A stretch of DNA of 64,000 nucleotides, taken from Sinorhizobium sojae CCBAU 05684. GTDB taxonomy: Bacteria > Pseudomonadota > Alphaproteobacteria > Rhizobiales > Rhizobiaceae. Positions within the stretch are counted from its first letter, which is position 1. The number at the start of each line of letters is the position of its first letter. Shown here in pieces: positions 46,801 to 55,779 of this stretch. The translations under genes were made by a program, and so were the position numbers. The notes under the pieces were generated by a model. That model did no database searches. It was not told the DNA's origin and was given only the letters and a program-made list of their open reading frames with translations. The stretch is taken from positions 1,488,001-1,552,000 of the forward strand of contig NZ_CP023068.1 in the NCBI RefSeq assembly GCF_002288525.1. Direction: 5' to 3'.

Positions 46801-47886
46801 GGACTCCCGAAGCTTCTTCTCCGTGAACTGCCTCATGTCCAGTTTAGGGAAGGGCGGGATCTCTAGCCGGAACTGGAACAGGCGGTCGAGATAGCGTCGC
46901 GCGTCCGAGCGCGTGAACACCGATCCCGGCAGCTCCGGATTGATCCTCCCGCGTCCACGAGACAGAGCATCTGCCACTCGGTCTTCGTCACAGGAAATGA
47001 CGAAGATGACGCCAAAATTCTCCGTTTCCTTGCCAAGTGGGAGCTCTAGGAAAGTTCGAATGGCATCCAATCCAGAGACCATTTCAGCGGCGGACAATCG
47101 GTCGAGATCATCCACGAACACAATGAGCCGCTCGCAAGAACGACCTTCGCGTCCTGCCCTGAATTCCTTAATTTGATCCACCAGCAATCGTTCGTATTCC
47201 TCTGCGGTCGTGGCGGGGAAGGAAATCACCGACTGATTGTTGAAAAGCGTGGGTGACTTAAGTCGGATATCGACCACGTATTTGCCGAGGAATGCCGCAA
47301 CAACTGCTCCCACGGACAGGACGAGCGTCAGGCCCCATTGGTCCGACAGGCCTAGAGAGTAGGAGGCAGCCCATATGATCCCCATGGTGGCCGCGAGAAG
47401 TCCTAGGAACAGCACGACCGAAGCGGCATTTTGAAGGACGGCTTCTTTGAGCCATTCTCCCATGCCTCGCCTGCTCTGGGCGGAGTCGGTCACCTGCTGG
47501 TAGAGGTTGCGACGAAGTTCCACATCGTCGCCTCCCAACTGGAGAAACACGTGGCGGAGCAATGCCCGCTTGATGTCTTCGTCCCCTCCATACCTCCACG
47601 CGTTGAAGGTAATTGGACGGAATCGATCTCTTCGCCTCTTCCCCTTGGGACCGCTGGAGTCTGAAGCGAGAGAGGCGAGATAAAGCTCCTTGATCGTGCT
47701 TTTCCCGGTTCCCCAAGACCCAAGCAATCCAATACTGAATGGAGCTCGATGCGGGCCTTCAATCAGATTCCTGAGGGCGTTCGCGAAATGCTCGTGCCCG
47801 AAAGCATCATTCGTCAAATCGGACACTTCTTTATCAAGAACACTTGGCATGTGCCGGTTGCCAAATCCTCCAGTACCTTCGTTCAT
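43801..47886 (-). CDS. KAP-family P-loop NTPase, 1361 residues
   Basis: I chose ATG 47886 (MNEGTGGFGNRHMPSVLDKE) because GGGGGGAAAAAG precedes it. The KAP domain has Walker A GSWGTGKST (residues 56-64), a membrane hairpin inserted after it (VVLFLGLLAATMGIIWAASY and LVLSVGAVVAAFLG), then Walker B LIVFVDDLDRLS near residue 250 and SCDEDRVADALS. About 900 further residues are helical and may form a repeat scaffold (LARQMIDLKDIRMNVGPTAA, LTSKAFGDLPWTSLEYIASN). KAP proteins are peripheral-membrane NTPases, some of which exclude phage. It stands alone, upstream of neither giant gene. A defence role is possible but inferred. Confidence 0.88.
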   Translation of the reverse strand: MNEGTGGFGNRHMPSVLDKEVSDLTNDAFGHEHFANALRNLIEGPHRAPFSIGLLGSWGTGKSTIKELYLASLASDSSGPKGKRRRDRFRPITFNAWRYGGDEDIKRALLRHVFLQLGGDDVELRRNLYQQVTDSAQSRRGMGEWLKEAVLQNAASVVLFLGLLAATMGIIWAASYSLGLSDQWGLTLVLSVGAVVAAFLGKYVVDIRLKSPTLFNNQSVISFPATTAEEYERLLVDQIKEFRAGREGRSCERLIVFVDDLDRLSAAEMVSGLDAIRTFLELPLGKETENFGVIFVISCDEDRVADALSRGRGRINPELPGSVFTRSDARRYLDRLFQFRLEIPPFPKLDMRQFTEKKLRESGSIAAEIEKGGVRLHDVVERLIHVGVQSPRNAIQILNAFTQTWWIAVQRERSGVGSTAPGVLYAGAVSNHPLALAALCVLRVDFPDFYNELQKRPELIQEFNRVVFRREALDSLAVGAQHALKDFLVVQNGMVGNDVRAEHRNLRQYLSSLLDLRWPKSLQPLLLLAQDAISRKYGDRAAELNDAFVSGDTQGVLEIFGHHLDDNDLGREDVRLLEELAEGLSDDTQTRRVNAARVLAAIADRIPTEARNGLMVPLARQMIDLKDIRMNVGPTAAKEIIASLAAADRREVADSFSSDLLTGQNLEWRLPTGETPNLEELVSDAKAAAELVLDVRANNGLSPATDSRLRTWLLGREIQSSQGAQTLPFAQLERWMDEHAEHLLHFLAEDYTRLGIDELESDPEGIPDKDRMLQRFGQVFKGLAEGGQESREVLWQQLTGLVAIPDSDGVSRAWIEAAAHAALATIQQARIFLLALANRLHQEMGDADHWGLDWKTGAQQFLDLATRWADHIDQKTASGVLPLAQSWSEDGETSGYMVRIAKILMRRDRESWDGLIGTLTSKAFGDLPWTSLEYIASNLQELNDEQKTALAGQMNAFVNADAVEADEAEKYVRFIAAAPEAEWSSAPLLAHTKTSGARVLAMSTRADYLSAVFPAARILLSSAPKGQIAAVLKPLFEQAAGSPEAYPILHREMADNWPVEDEQTGQYDPSTIASRAIKFIRENPALPGSGDVFKSVVDMVSRGIVGENIRTGVSDVATILWPHSPASVVESVRQIASFISPGDVTKLLTGKQANDAGEEEIQAIVGALSASGDEHRCLDIAKEILAVPPKQINDRPDGALSIWLSELGDKEDRVLKTLFEVKGLNEAQRERILTYALAKRQKLGLTFFVEIAPIVLTRPGEAKPLGILISGIDSIVSLARNSDQRSSLATALVPTLPSLSSDPLAIVARAINQLNGKGILERNTEVLDKMDVDQLTILSREIPGSKVIARYVESSENEPAE

Positions 47887-48336
47887 CTTTTTCCCCCCAA
47901 ACCGGCAATCTCGAGAAATAACACTATAACGGGAGAAAGACGATCCAGGACAAGCAAATCCGACGTCTCCCAGGCCGAATGCCCAGGGTAAGGCTGGTTG
48001 AACGACCGCTTGAGTGGGGAACTGAGAACCTGGCATGTAGTCGCAGTGTCCGCTCCGGGGCGCGAAGCCGCCTTTGAATTGCAAATGCGCGGATGCTACC
48101 CAGCCCTTGACTATCAGGAATGTCATCGAGATTGCCGCAAGCCCGATCCAGGCGCCGCAGGTCAACCATTTGGGTATTGTATGACGGTATGCCTGGAGGC
48201 TACCGCAAGTTGATCTTCAAGGTTCATTGGGGAGAGCACTGGAATGGCAACCTCTGGCGGCCCTGAGGATTCGCGCAGGCGAGACCGCATCTTCCTCCCG
48301 GCGGCTGCAGCCGGAGGGCACCACGCGACCACAGAG

Positions 48337-48657
48337 TTACCGCACATGGGTTCGGTCACCCGCTACGGCCTTACGCAGGGCGGCCGCCCGACGCTCGCGA
48401 AAGTGCACATCGGCGTCAGCATCATCGACGTCCGGTCGGGTGTCCTGGAGCGCCTGCAACACTTTCGCGCGGAACCAGGTATCGTAAGCCTCGCTATGAC
48501 TGACAAGTTCAAGCGGCAGAGCGCCTTCATTCGCCGTCCGGGTTAACAGGATTCGAACGGCATCTGAGAGCGTGAGTCCCATGTTTTCTAGAACCGCCGT
48601 GGCGCGCTCTTTGACGTCGGCATCAATCCGGGTCTGGACCAGTGCATTTGAAACCAT
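48337..48657 (-). CDS. RelB/DinJ-type antitoxin, no toxin partner seen
   Basis: This 106-residue protein starts at ATG 48657 (MVSNALVQTRIDADVKERAT) behind AAGGGAGACACGGAT. The ribbon-helix-helix segment LVQTRIDADVKERATAVLEN, then MGLTLSDAVRILLTR, is typical of RelB/DinJ, which bind their own promoter and neutralise a RelE/YafQ-type toxin. No toxin-like frame follows on the minus strand, and upstream there is only noncoding sequence. It is an orphan, or its partner was lost. Confidence 0.8.
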   Translation of the reverse strand: MVSNALVQTRIDADVKERATAVLENMGLTLSDAVRILLTRTANEGALPLELVSHSEAYDTWFRAKVLQALQDTRPDVDDADADVHFRERRAAALRKAVAGDRTHVR

Positions 48658-48890
48658 ATCCGTGTCTCCCTTCACTGTCATTGTAATGCACCTGCATGAC
48701 AAATTCCAGGGCCACTCCGAAGTCTCGTCGAACAAACCTCGCATTCGACGCCTCTACCAGCGCAGTTCCGGTCGATACATTATGCGATTTTCGAAGCACA
48801 AAATGAGAACATCTCCGTAGTGCCCGTGGCGAGGCACCATAGCGGCCCCTACGTGCCTTGCCCCGTTGCTTACTGTCGCACCAGAAAGGG

Positions 48891-48912
48891 CGGCCCCGCC
48901 ACGGCGGGGCCG
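48891..48912. terminator. GC-rich perfect hairpin
   Basis: CGGCCCCGCC and GGCGGGGCCG form a 10-bp perfect stem with a 2-base gap (8-9 bp with a larger loop). It lies between the antitoxin gene and transposon copy 2. Only a short T run follows on the minus side, so termination is plausible but not certain. Confidence 0.45.
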
Positions 48913-49181
48913 AAGAATTGAGCGGCTTGGCCCGCGCAGGTTATTTCAGCCGTGGTCCGGTCGGCATCAAGCGTAACATTCGGGAACGTGAGTCCGAGTT
49001 TTCAGAGCTCGCATTTCATGCTTGTCATTTGCCATTAAATTATGAGATTTCCGCGCCAATGATTTCAATACGTTGCCACGACTCTTAATTTGAGAATCGG
49101 CCCTTAATTTGAGAATGCGACTTGGATTTTGTCACTTAATGTGAGAATCAGGCAGTCGAGATAATCGACGGTGTTCCTGCA

Positions 49182-50798
49182 ATGAGTGACCCACTTCCCG
49201 ATGAAGTCGATGAAGCGCTTTGGGATGAAGCGTGCCGACGCGCAGACGCGATTCGGGAATTTCTGAAACACCGGACTGGCAAGATGACAGCCGGAGATGT
49301 GGCACTGCTTGCGACCGAGCTCGAAGTCAGTCGAGCGACCGCGTATCGCCTTATCAAGCTGTTTCGAGCCGGTGGCACGGTCATGTCGTTGGTGGATCGC
49401 AAGCGCGGTCGACCGCAGGGCCACCGGGTACTGGATGACCAGCGGGAAGAGATCATCCGCACGACGATCAACAGATACTACCTGACACGAAACCGGCCGA
49501 CAGTTTCGCAGCTGGTCCGGGATGTGCAGACGAACTGCATGTCGGCCGGGCTCAAGCCGCCGCATCGCCGAACGATCAAGGCTCGTCTCGAGGAGATCGA
49601 TCTGCAGAAGCGCGCCAAACGACGCGGCGAAACCGAGATCGTGAAGCAGACACAGGCCGTTCCTGGGGTGTTTGCCGCCTCCCGGCCTTTGCAGGTCGTT
49701 CAGGTCGACCATACGAAGGCGGACATCTTTGTCGTCGACGAGGAGACCCGGCAGCCGATCGGCCGGCCCTGGCTGACACTGGCGATGGATGTCTGCAGCC
49801 GCATGGTGACGGGATTTTACCTGACGATGGATGCGCCCTCCCGGCTGTCGACCAGTCTGTGCCTGCTGCACTCAGTCTTCGACAAATCGGCCTGGTTGCG
49901 GGAGCGCGAGATCACCGAACCTTGGCCCGTCGCCGGTCTGCCGGAGACGCTGCACGTCGACAACGGCGCCGACTTCAGGAGCCGTGCTTTCAAGAGAGGG
50001 TGCCAGGATGCAGGCATTGCGATCGCATGGCGACCGCCGGCTGAGCCGCGCTTCGGTGGCCATATCGAGCGTCTGATCGGCACCCAGATGGGAAAACTCC
50101 ACCTGCTGCCCGGCACGACTTTCAGCAGTGCGCAGGAGCTTGGCGAATACGATTCCAAGCGGCATTCGGCGCTCACTTTGCGCGAACTCGAGCGCTACAT
50201 CGTCCTCGACATTGTCGGCTCCTATCATCAGTCGATCCACAGCAGCTTGGGCCGCCCGCCAATTGCCGTCTGGCGGGAGCACGAGGGCGAGATTCCGCTG
50301 CGACTGCCGCAGGATCGAATGCGTTTCTGGCTGGCGTTCCTGCCCGAACAGGAGCGCACATTGCGGCCAAACGGTATTCATCTGTTTGGCCTGCGCTACT
50401 GGTCAGCTGCGCTCAGCGCCGACGTCGGTCGCTCGAACCGTCGCCTGCTCGTTAAATACGACCCTCGGGACATGGCCCGTATCTTCGTACGGCGACCTTC
50501 GGGCAATTTCGTGGAAGCCCGCTATGCTGATTTGACCCTGCCTTCGGTGACACTTCATGAGGCCGTGGCGGCGCGACGCACACTGCTGGCGAAAGGGCGA
50601 CAGGAAATCAATACCCGCGCCATCGTCGGCACGGCAATCGCGCAGCGCCAACTGGTGGATGCAGCAACCAAGAAGACGGCAGCCGTACGACGCGGCGGTG
50701 CAGGAAAGCCAAAAACGAACGTGGATGACCGCGGATGGGGCTCGCTTCGGGGAATCGACTCCAGCAAACCTGTGCCCTTTGTCGAGGACACGGAGTGA
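49182..50798 (+). CDS. tniA: TniA-like transposase, copy 2
   Basis: This protein is identical in sequence to the copy 1 TniA (538 residues); one synonymous difference is visible near 50452. All catalytic segments are intact (VVQVDHTKADI, LHVDNGADF, GGHIERLIG), so it should be active. Confidence 0.93.
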   Translation: MSDPLPDEVDEALWDEACRRADAIREFLKHRTGKMTAGDVALLATELEVSRATAYRLIKLFRAGGTVMSLVDRKRGRPQGHRVLDDQREEIIRTTINRYYLTRNRPTVSQLVRDVQTNCMSAGLKPPHRRTIKARLEEIDLQKRAKRRGETEIVKQTQAVPGVFAASRPLQVVQVDHTKADIFVVDEETRQPIGRPWLTLAMDVCSRMVTGFYLTMDAPSRLSTSLCLLHSVFDKSAWLREREITEPWPVAGLPETLHVDNGADFRSRAFKRGCQDAGIAIAWRPPAEPRFGGHIERLIGTQMGKLHLLPGTTFSSAQELGEYDSKRHSALTLRELERYIVLDIVGSYHQSIHSSLGRPPIAVWREHEGEIPLRLPQDRMRFWLAFLPEQERTLRPNGIHLFGLRYWSAALSADVGRSNRRLLVKYDPRDMARIFVRRPSGNFVEARYADLTLPSVTLHEAVAARRTLLAKGRQEINTRAIVGTAIAQRQLVDAATKKTAAVRRGGAGKPKTNVDDRGWGSLRGIDSSKPVPFVEDTE

Positions 50799-50804
50799 GC
50801 TGGC

Positions 50805-51686
50805 ATGAACAACGAAATCTCCCACCTGACCGCGAGCGCCGCAGCGCTGCTTGCTGAAACGGACGAGCAACGCATTCGTGCGATACGATCGCGCCGGTGG
50901 GTGCTCTACCCGCGCGCCAAGCAGGCGCTCGATCGGCTGAACCGGCTCCTCGATCATCCACGAGGAACGCGGATGCCTTCCGTCGCTATCTATGGCGACA
51001 GCGGCATGGGCAAGACGATGATCATGAAGCGTTTCCGCGACCAGCATCCGCCAACGTTCAATTCGCTGACGGGAACACTGAAGACACCGGTTTTGGCGAT
51101 GGAGATGACCAGCCGGCCCGGCGAACGGCGGTTCTACGCTGAACTGCTGACCCTGCTCGGCGCACCCCAGCGGCCGCGGGCCGATATCGCCCAGATGGAG
51201 CAGGCTGCATTGCGGATCATGGAAGCGATCGGCGTGCAGGTGCTGGTGATCGACGAGGTGCACAACATTCTCGCCGGAACCTATCGTGAGCAGCGCATCG
51301 TTCTCAACACTCTGCGCTTTCTTAGCAATCGTCTGCGGATCTCACTCGTTTGCTTCGGCGTCAACGAGGCGCGGGAAGCCATTAGCGGCGACGTGCAACT
51401 GGCCCGCCGGTTCGAGCAATTCACGTTGAGCCGCTGGGCTGCAAACGAACAGTTCGAGACTCTGGTCGTGTCAATCTTGCGCAACACTCCATTGCGGCAG
51501 TCCTCGGTGTTAACTGCAAAATCGCTGCGGCGGATGCTGCAGATCACCGAGGGCATTACCGCCAACATTTTCCACACCATCAACACCCTCGCCATTGAGG
51601 CCATCGAAAGCGGACGCGAGCAGATTACCAACGAAGCGATCGAGAAGTGGGAGCCGGAGTTTGATGCCGAGGCAGCCTTCGCATGA
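50805..51686 (+). CDS. tniB: TniB-like AAA+ ATPase, copy 2
   Basis: This protein differs from copy 1 by a single substitution (Ala to Val at residue 146, in GVQVLVIDE). Walker A GDSGMGKT and Walker B LVIDEVHN are intact. It is expected to be functional. Confidence 0.92.
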   Translation: MNNEISHLTASAAALLAETDEQRIRAIRSRRWVLYPRAKQALDRLNRLLDHPRGTRMPSVAIYGDSGMGKTMIMKRFRDQHPPTFNSLTGTLKTPVLAMEMTSRPGERRFYAELLTLLGAPQRPRADIAQMEQAALRIMEAIGVQVLVIDEVHNILAGTYREQRIVLNTLRFLSNRLRISLVCFGVNEAREAISGDVQLARRFEQFTLSRWAANEQFETLVVSILRNTPLRQSSVLTAKSLRRMLQITEGITANIFHTINTLAIEAIESGREQITNEAIEKWEPEFDAEAAFA

Positions 51687-52544
51687 CGCGGGAACATCCT
51701 CGCGGCAATTGCCGGTAATCTTGGCGCCCCACGCCGACGAGCTCTTGTCGTCGTGGATCAGCCGGCATGCTTCCTTCTATGCGATCCCGCCACTTGGTAT
51801 GCTGCGGCATTGTCTTCCCGAGGTGTCGTCTTTGCGCTCGGCCGATCGCAATCTGACGGCTACTCAGGTCACCCGCCTCGCCGGCATCTTCTCCACCGAA
51901 CCGGCCACCCTGCGCCGCATGACCTTTTCGAATGTGGCGCCAGCATCGCGACGCCTGATTGCGGCCAGACCGCTACAGTCCTGTGCCTGTCATTCGGGTG
52001 ACCACGAACCGAGGCCTCTCCTTCGCAGCCAGTTTCTCGGCTGGCGCATCACCTGTCCGCTTTGCGGCGACCTGCTCGAGCGCGCAGGAGGGCATGATCG
52101 CCCCTCTCCTTTCGACCGCTATAAAGGGCCGCGCTCATAGGAGAACGGCTCCTCGACGATGAAGCCGAGCGCGGTATCCGAACCTGGACATCGCCGGCCG
52201 AAATCGCGCGCCTTCTGCTGATGCGACGCGTGCCGAGACCCCTTCCCCGTGAGTACGAACCGTGGCGATTCAGGGTGCTCGGCACAATCATTCCAGATCT
52301 CGATGGTGTCGTCGCTACGGAACGGAGGAACCTGCCTACTCCAGCAAGTCCGATCCTGCCGCTGCATCTGCGACCTGCTCTGCTGGCAGGAGTAGCTATC
52401 GTCGAGCGGGCTGGACCAGAGATGCTCAAAATGCTGCGTGCGAAAATGATGGGTCAGAACCAAGCACGATTCAGCAGCGCTATCGACGAGATCATGACCC
52501 ATACATGCCGTTCGGTGGCGTCTTCGCAGTTGCAGTTAATTTGA
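51664..52544 (+). pseudogene. tniQ: tniQ, frameshifted copy 2
   Basis: The gene begins like copy 1, but a G is missing at about 52126-52131, where AAAGGGGCC has become AAAGGGCC. The frame ends at 52138-52140, leaving about 158 residues with the N-terminal domain and CPLCG motif. The remaining C-terminal half persists in another frame to 52544. The full-length TniQ of copy 1 could still act in trans. Confidence 0.88.
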
Positions 52545-52640
52545 GAATCCCGCCCGTCGGATTCTCATCTTTAAATGCCACATCCGGCTGAAACAGCCGC
52601 ATTCTCACGTTTACGTGCCAAGCGACAAGCAAGCAAGAGA

Positions 52641-53309
52641 CTACTTGCCGTAGAATTTTTGCACCGCCTCGATGTCGAGTTCGCTCAGTTTCCCGTCGCC
52701 GTTCCATGTCGGGTTACAATAGTTCATGATGGAAAAGGGATCATACTTCGTCACATTGTAGTCGCCGGTCGTGCCCTGCGCGTTTTCAGCGCGGCACTGC
52801 GCAGGAGCATCGGGGCGGTTCTGCTCATGGGCAAACCCGAGGGCATGGCCGAACTCGTGCGCGGCGATCGCGTACACGCAAAAGTCTTGGGTGCGCTGAC
52901 AGCCAGGACTCCAGTTCGCAAAGGTGAAATTCAGGACCATTCCTTCGGGCCGCTTGTCGAGGTAGCGTCCCAGCGCCTTCACGTGCGGCCCCTCATCGGC
53001 GATACGAATGTGAATTCCGGAGTCGTTGGCGGCGCAAGCCCTCCAACCTGTAAACCGGACGGCGGAATGCCGTTCCCAAGTCTCCTCGACAGCAGACCGA
53101 GTAATTGCTCGATAGCGCGCGTCGTTCTCCCCCGGGTTTTCCCAGCAGACCTGGATCGGTAGAGTCTCCCATTTCGATTGACGGATGACAGTCCCGAACA
53201 ATTCCTCATCAGTGACACCCGCGGGACGGGCGCTCTGGGCTTGTGCCAAAGAGCATGACATTGTCAACAAAGTCCCGGATACTAGCCAAACCCGAAGTTT
53301 GTTTCTCAT
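52641..53309 (-). CDS. secreted matrixin-type zinc metalloprotease
   Basis: This 222-residue protein starts at ATG 53309 behind GGGGAGGGGCACAC. The signal peptide MRNKLRVWLVSGTLL... ends near AQAQS (residue 26). The zinc motif HEFGHALGFAH gives H151, E152, H155 and H161, followed by EQNRPD. M195 in SIMNYC is the metzincin Met-turn. There are six Cys in the mature part. No long propeptide or cysteine switch is obvious, so the mature enzyme may be active as secreted. It leads a row of minus-strand secreted-protein genes, spaced 78, 37 and 115 bp apart. Confidence 0.9.
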   Translation of the reverse strand: MRNKLRVWLVSGTLLTMSCSLAQAQSARPAGVTDEELFGTVIRQSKWETLPIQVCWENPGENDARYRAITRSAVEETWERHSAVRFTGWRACAANDSGIHIRIADEGPHVKALGRYLDKRPEGMVLNFTFANWSPGCQRTQDFCVYAIAAHEFGHALGFAHEQNRPDAPAQCRAENAQGTTGDYNVTKYDPFSIMNYCNPTWNGDGKLSELDIEAVQKFYGK

Positions 53310-53387
53310 GTGTGCCCCTCCCCTAAACTCCGATTTTTGGGCCGAAGGTGCCAGATACCACCGTGCGTGTCGCGTCGCGGCTGCGGG

Positions 53388-54143
53388 TTATTCGGTCTGC
53401 AGCGTAACGCTCACACCGGACCCCACTTCGTCTCCGTTCCTATAATAGAAATCGTCCGCCATCGCCTTCCCGGCCAACCGTTCGACGTCTTCTGCCGTCA
53501 GCCCTTCTCCCGACTTTTCAAGGTCAGGCAGATGGCCAGAAAGGGTGTTCACAAATCGGGCAGAACCGTATTCGTCTGGCCGCGAGACGTACAGCTCTCC
53601 AGCTTCGCCCAATGCGATCGCGCTTCCCGGTACCGAGTTGGTGACGTTTACCTGGTTGATGCAACTCATTCCCACGGGGCACGGTCTGCCTCTTATTAGT
53701 CTGGCCCATTTGGGGCCGCCGATCATCACAGCGAAATACATGACCCCAGCCTTCGATTTTGAGACTTGGCTTGCGATCAATGCGTCATAGAAAACTCTGT
53801 GGGTCTGCCTCCAAGGGCGAACGTGTCTGTCACAATAATGGTCATGGATCACAGCCGCCTTGATGAACGCTGCCTCGAAAGGGGCGCCCACAAGTGGCCT
53901 CGCCCAAGGGGGAATGGACGCCCCATCAGTCAGCAGGCCCTTACTTGCCTGCCAGCCTAGTCCGCTCGCGTCCACGAAACCGAAGTCCTGGCCTAGTCTG
54001 CAGTTTCCCGCGGTCTCGCACCCCGGAGGCAGGAGCTCGAGACTACCAACGAAGTCTGCCTTCGAGTGAGAAACGAAGGCGAGTGTCGTTGCCAGGAAAA
54101 CCGTAGCGGCGACCGGGAAACGCTGATCGATTGTTCGTCCCAT
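53388..54143 (-). CDS. secreted DUF1353-like protein
   Basis: This 251-residue protein starts at ATG 54143 behind GGAGGGGAAAG. The signal peptide is MGRTIDQRFPVAATVFLATT with cleavage near SHSKA. The central part matches DUF1353: LTDGASIPPWARPLVGAPF, then AAVIHDHYCDRHVR and HRVFYDALIASQVS. DUF1353 is common in phage and secreted proteins and has a probable catalytic or metal-binding HD pair (HDHYCD). Its function is unknown. A long C-terminal tail of about 90 residues follows the domain. Confidence 0.8.
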   Translation of the reverse strand: MGRTIDQRFPVAATVFLATTLAFVSHSKADFVGSLELLPPGCETAGNCRLGQDFGFVDASGLGWQASKGLLTDGASIPPWARPLVGAPFEAAFIKAAVIHDHYCDRHVRPWRQTHRVFYDALIASQVSKSKAGVMYFAVMIGGPKWARLIRGRPCPVGMSCINQVNVTNSVPGSAIALGEAGELYVSRPDEYGSARFVNTLSGHLPDLEKSGEGLTAEDVERLAGKAMADDFYYRNGDEVGSGVSVTLQTE

Positions 54144-54180
54144 CTTTCCCCTCCAGCAATGGCGTCGATCTAAGTGAATG

Positions 54181-55779
54181 TCATCCGCGCGGAGGACATG
54201 CGGCCAGCGCTTGCGTCAGCTTAAGGCGCGGCGTGCCGTCGTCTGTGTTGACGCTTGTCGCCAACATGCACCGTGCGATCTCTGCGCCGGTGTAGCCGGG
54301 CCGCACGAGCTTCAGCAGAACATGAGCCGCAGCGCAGTACGGTGATGCCATCGATGTCCCGCTCATCTTTCCATAGGCGGACTCTGAAGGCTGACTATTC
54401 GCGTCGAAGGCAACGGCGCTGAGGACGTTGACACCCGGGCAGGATATCTGGGCTCCGCTGTTCGAAAAGCCAGCCCTGCTGCCGTTAGATCCATGTGCTC
54501 CCACGATGTATCCGTTGTCGGCGATACCCCGTTCGCGTGCGGTGATGGCGGCCCAGTTGAAGGGGCTTGCATACTTCGCTTGGATCGGGACACCGAGTCC
54601 GGAACTGTCATTGCCGGCAGCCGAGAATATTACCTTTCCACTCTGATCAGCCCGCTCAAGCACGGTTACGAGCATAAGCCCTTGCATCTCCACCAGCGTT
54701 CTCCATTGAGAGGACTCTGGGAGATCAGGATTGATGCCGAAGTTGCGTCTCCAGTTATATCCGAGGCTGACGTTGAACGTCCTTATGTCGCTCTGCTCCA
54801 GCACAAACCTATCCAATGTGCTGAGAATCTGGCCAAAAAGCACCATGAATCTCAGTTCGGGGTTTCCTTCCATAGCCTCGAAAAAGACGTCGCCTGCGCG
54901 GGCCCTGACGAAACAGTTCGGAAGGACGCCTTGGACGCCTTTTCCGTTGTGAAGCCCACAGCCAATCCCGGCGACATGATTGCCGTGGTTGTCCGGTTTT
55001 GTATCTGGCGGCAGCCCGAGGAAGATAAGATCCGTGTGTCGCGAAAATCCAACGTCAAGGACGCCCAAGATTGCTCCGTCGCGGGCTCCGGGCATGTTCC
55101 ACAGTTGATCGGCTTCTATGTCGCTTACGCCCCAGTCCATTACTTCGCCAGCCATCGCAGCCACGGGCGCAGCTGTCTCTGGGGGGAGCGCGCTGGTCGG
55201 GTCAGCTTCCGGGTCGTTTCCGCTTTTGTCGGTTAGAAGGATGTCGGGCGTGGCGGCTTGAACCCGGCTGTCCTTCCTGAATTCCGAGATAGCTGTGGTA
55301 ACGCCCCGCAGAATCGCATCGTTGGAACTTTGGTCGGACAATCTCGGCTCGAAGTATTGCGAGATGTCCACGTCGATCTGAATCGCCCCGATGTTCGGAA
55401 ACGTTTGAATGACTTCGACGTTCTTCGTCTCCACATAGTCTTCAATCTGCTCAGGGGTGGTGTTGGGCTTGAACTGTATTATCATCGAGTTCGGCACCAC
55501 GAACGGCATGCTCTTGGTCTGCTCGCCGCTCATTTCCAGAGCGGCTTTCCCGGCAGGATCGAGTCCCTCGGTGTCGGCCGTCAGCTCCCGCGGCTGTGTC
55601 CTTTGCTTCTTCCATTCCTCGACGCCAACGGTACCGAGTTGCTCGATCGCGGCGCTAGCGTCTTTCGATGGGAGAGCGGTTCCGGATTTGGAAAACGTGG
55701 ATTGCCCATGCGTGGGCAAAGCAACTGCAATCGAAGATAGCGTCGCCAGCCCTAACAGGGTGATCGTTCTGTACAACAT
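54181..55779 (-). CDS. secreted subtilisin-family (S8) serine protease
   Basis: This 532-residue protein starts at ATG 55779 behind a strong AAGGAGGGTGCG. A signal peptide (MLYRTITLLGLATLSSIAVA) is followed by an I9-like propeptide at about residues 91-180 (MIIQFKPNTTPEQIEDYVET). The catalytic triad is D242 (GVLDVG), H268 (HGNHVAG) and S476 (GTSMASP), with oxyanion N390 (SAAGND). There is no C-terminal anchor or autotransporter domain, so release to the periplasm or medium is likely. It is 37 bp upstream of the DUF1353 gene. The full set of catalytic residues argues for activity. Confidence 0.93.
   Translation of the reverse strand: MLYRTITLLGLATLSSIAVALPTHGQSTFSKSGTALPSKDASAAIEQLGTVGVEEWKKQRTQPRELTADTEGLDPAGKAALEMSGEQTKSMPFVVPNSMIIQFKPNTTPEQIEDYVETKNVEVIQTFPNIGAIQIDVDISQYFEPRLSDQSSNDAILRGVTTAISEFRKDSRVQAATPDILLTDKSGNDPEADPTSALPPETAAPVAAMAGEVMDWGVSDIEADQLWNMPGARDGAILGVLDVGFSRHTDLIFLGLPPDTKPDNHGNHVAGIGCGLHNGKGVQGVLPNCFVRARAGDVFFEAMEGNPELRFMVLFGQILSTLDRFVLEQSDIRTFNVSLGYNWRRNFGINPDLPESSQWRTLVEMQGLMLVTVLERADQSGKVIFSAAGNDSSGLGVPIQAKYASPFNWAAITARERGIADNGYIVGAHGSNGSRAGFSNSGAQISCPGVNVLSAVAFDANSQPSESAYGKMSGTSMASPYCAAAHVLLKLVRPGYTGAEIARCMLATSVNTDDGTPRLKLTQALAACPPRG

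Larger units (their letters stand above)
49023..52627 (+). mobile_element. TniA/TniB/TniQ transposon, copy 2 (3605 bp)
   Basis: By eye this copy matches the one at 11993-15598 over its full length with about a dozen substitutions and one deleted G, and it has the same orientation. The flanks (ATGCT left, AGCAA right) show no 5-bp target duplication. Its right end lies 13 bp past the stop codon of the convergent matrixin gene. With copy 1 it brackets 33.4 kb of DNA. Confidence 0.93.

Noticed and set aside
48162-48336. Toxin gene downstream of the RelB-type antitoxin
   Set aside because: The minus-strand frame there has no RelE/YafQ/ParE-like sequence and no suitable start next to the antitoxin stop.
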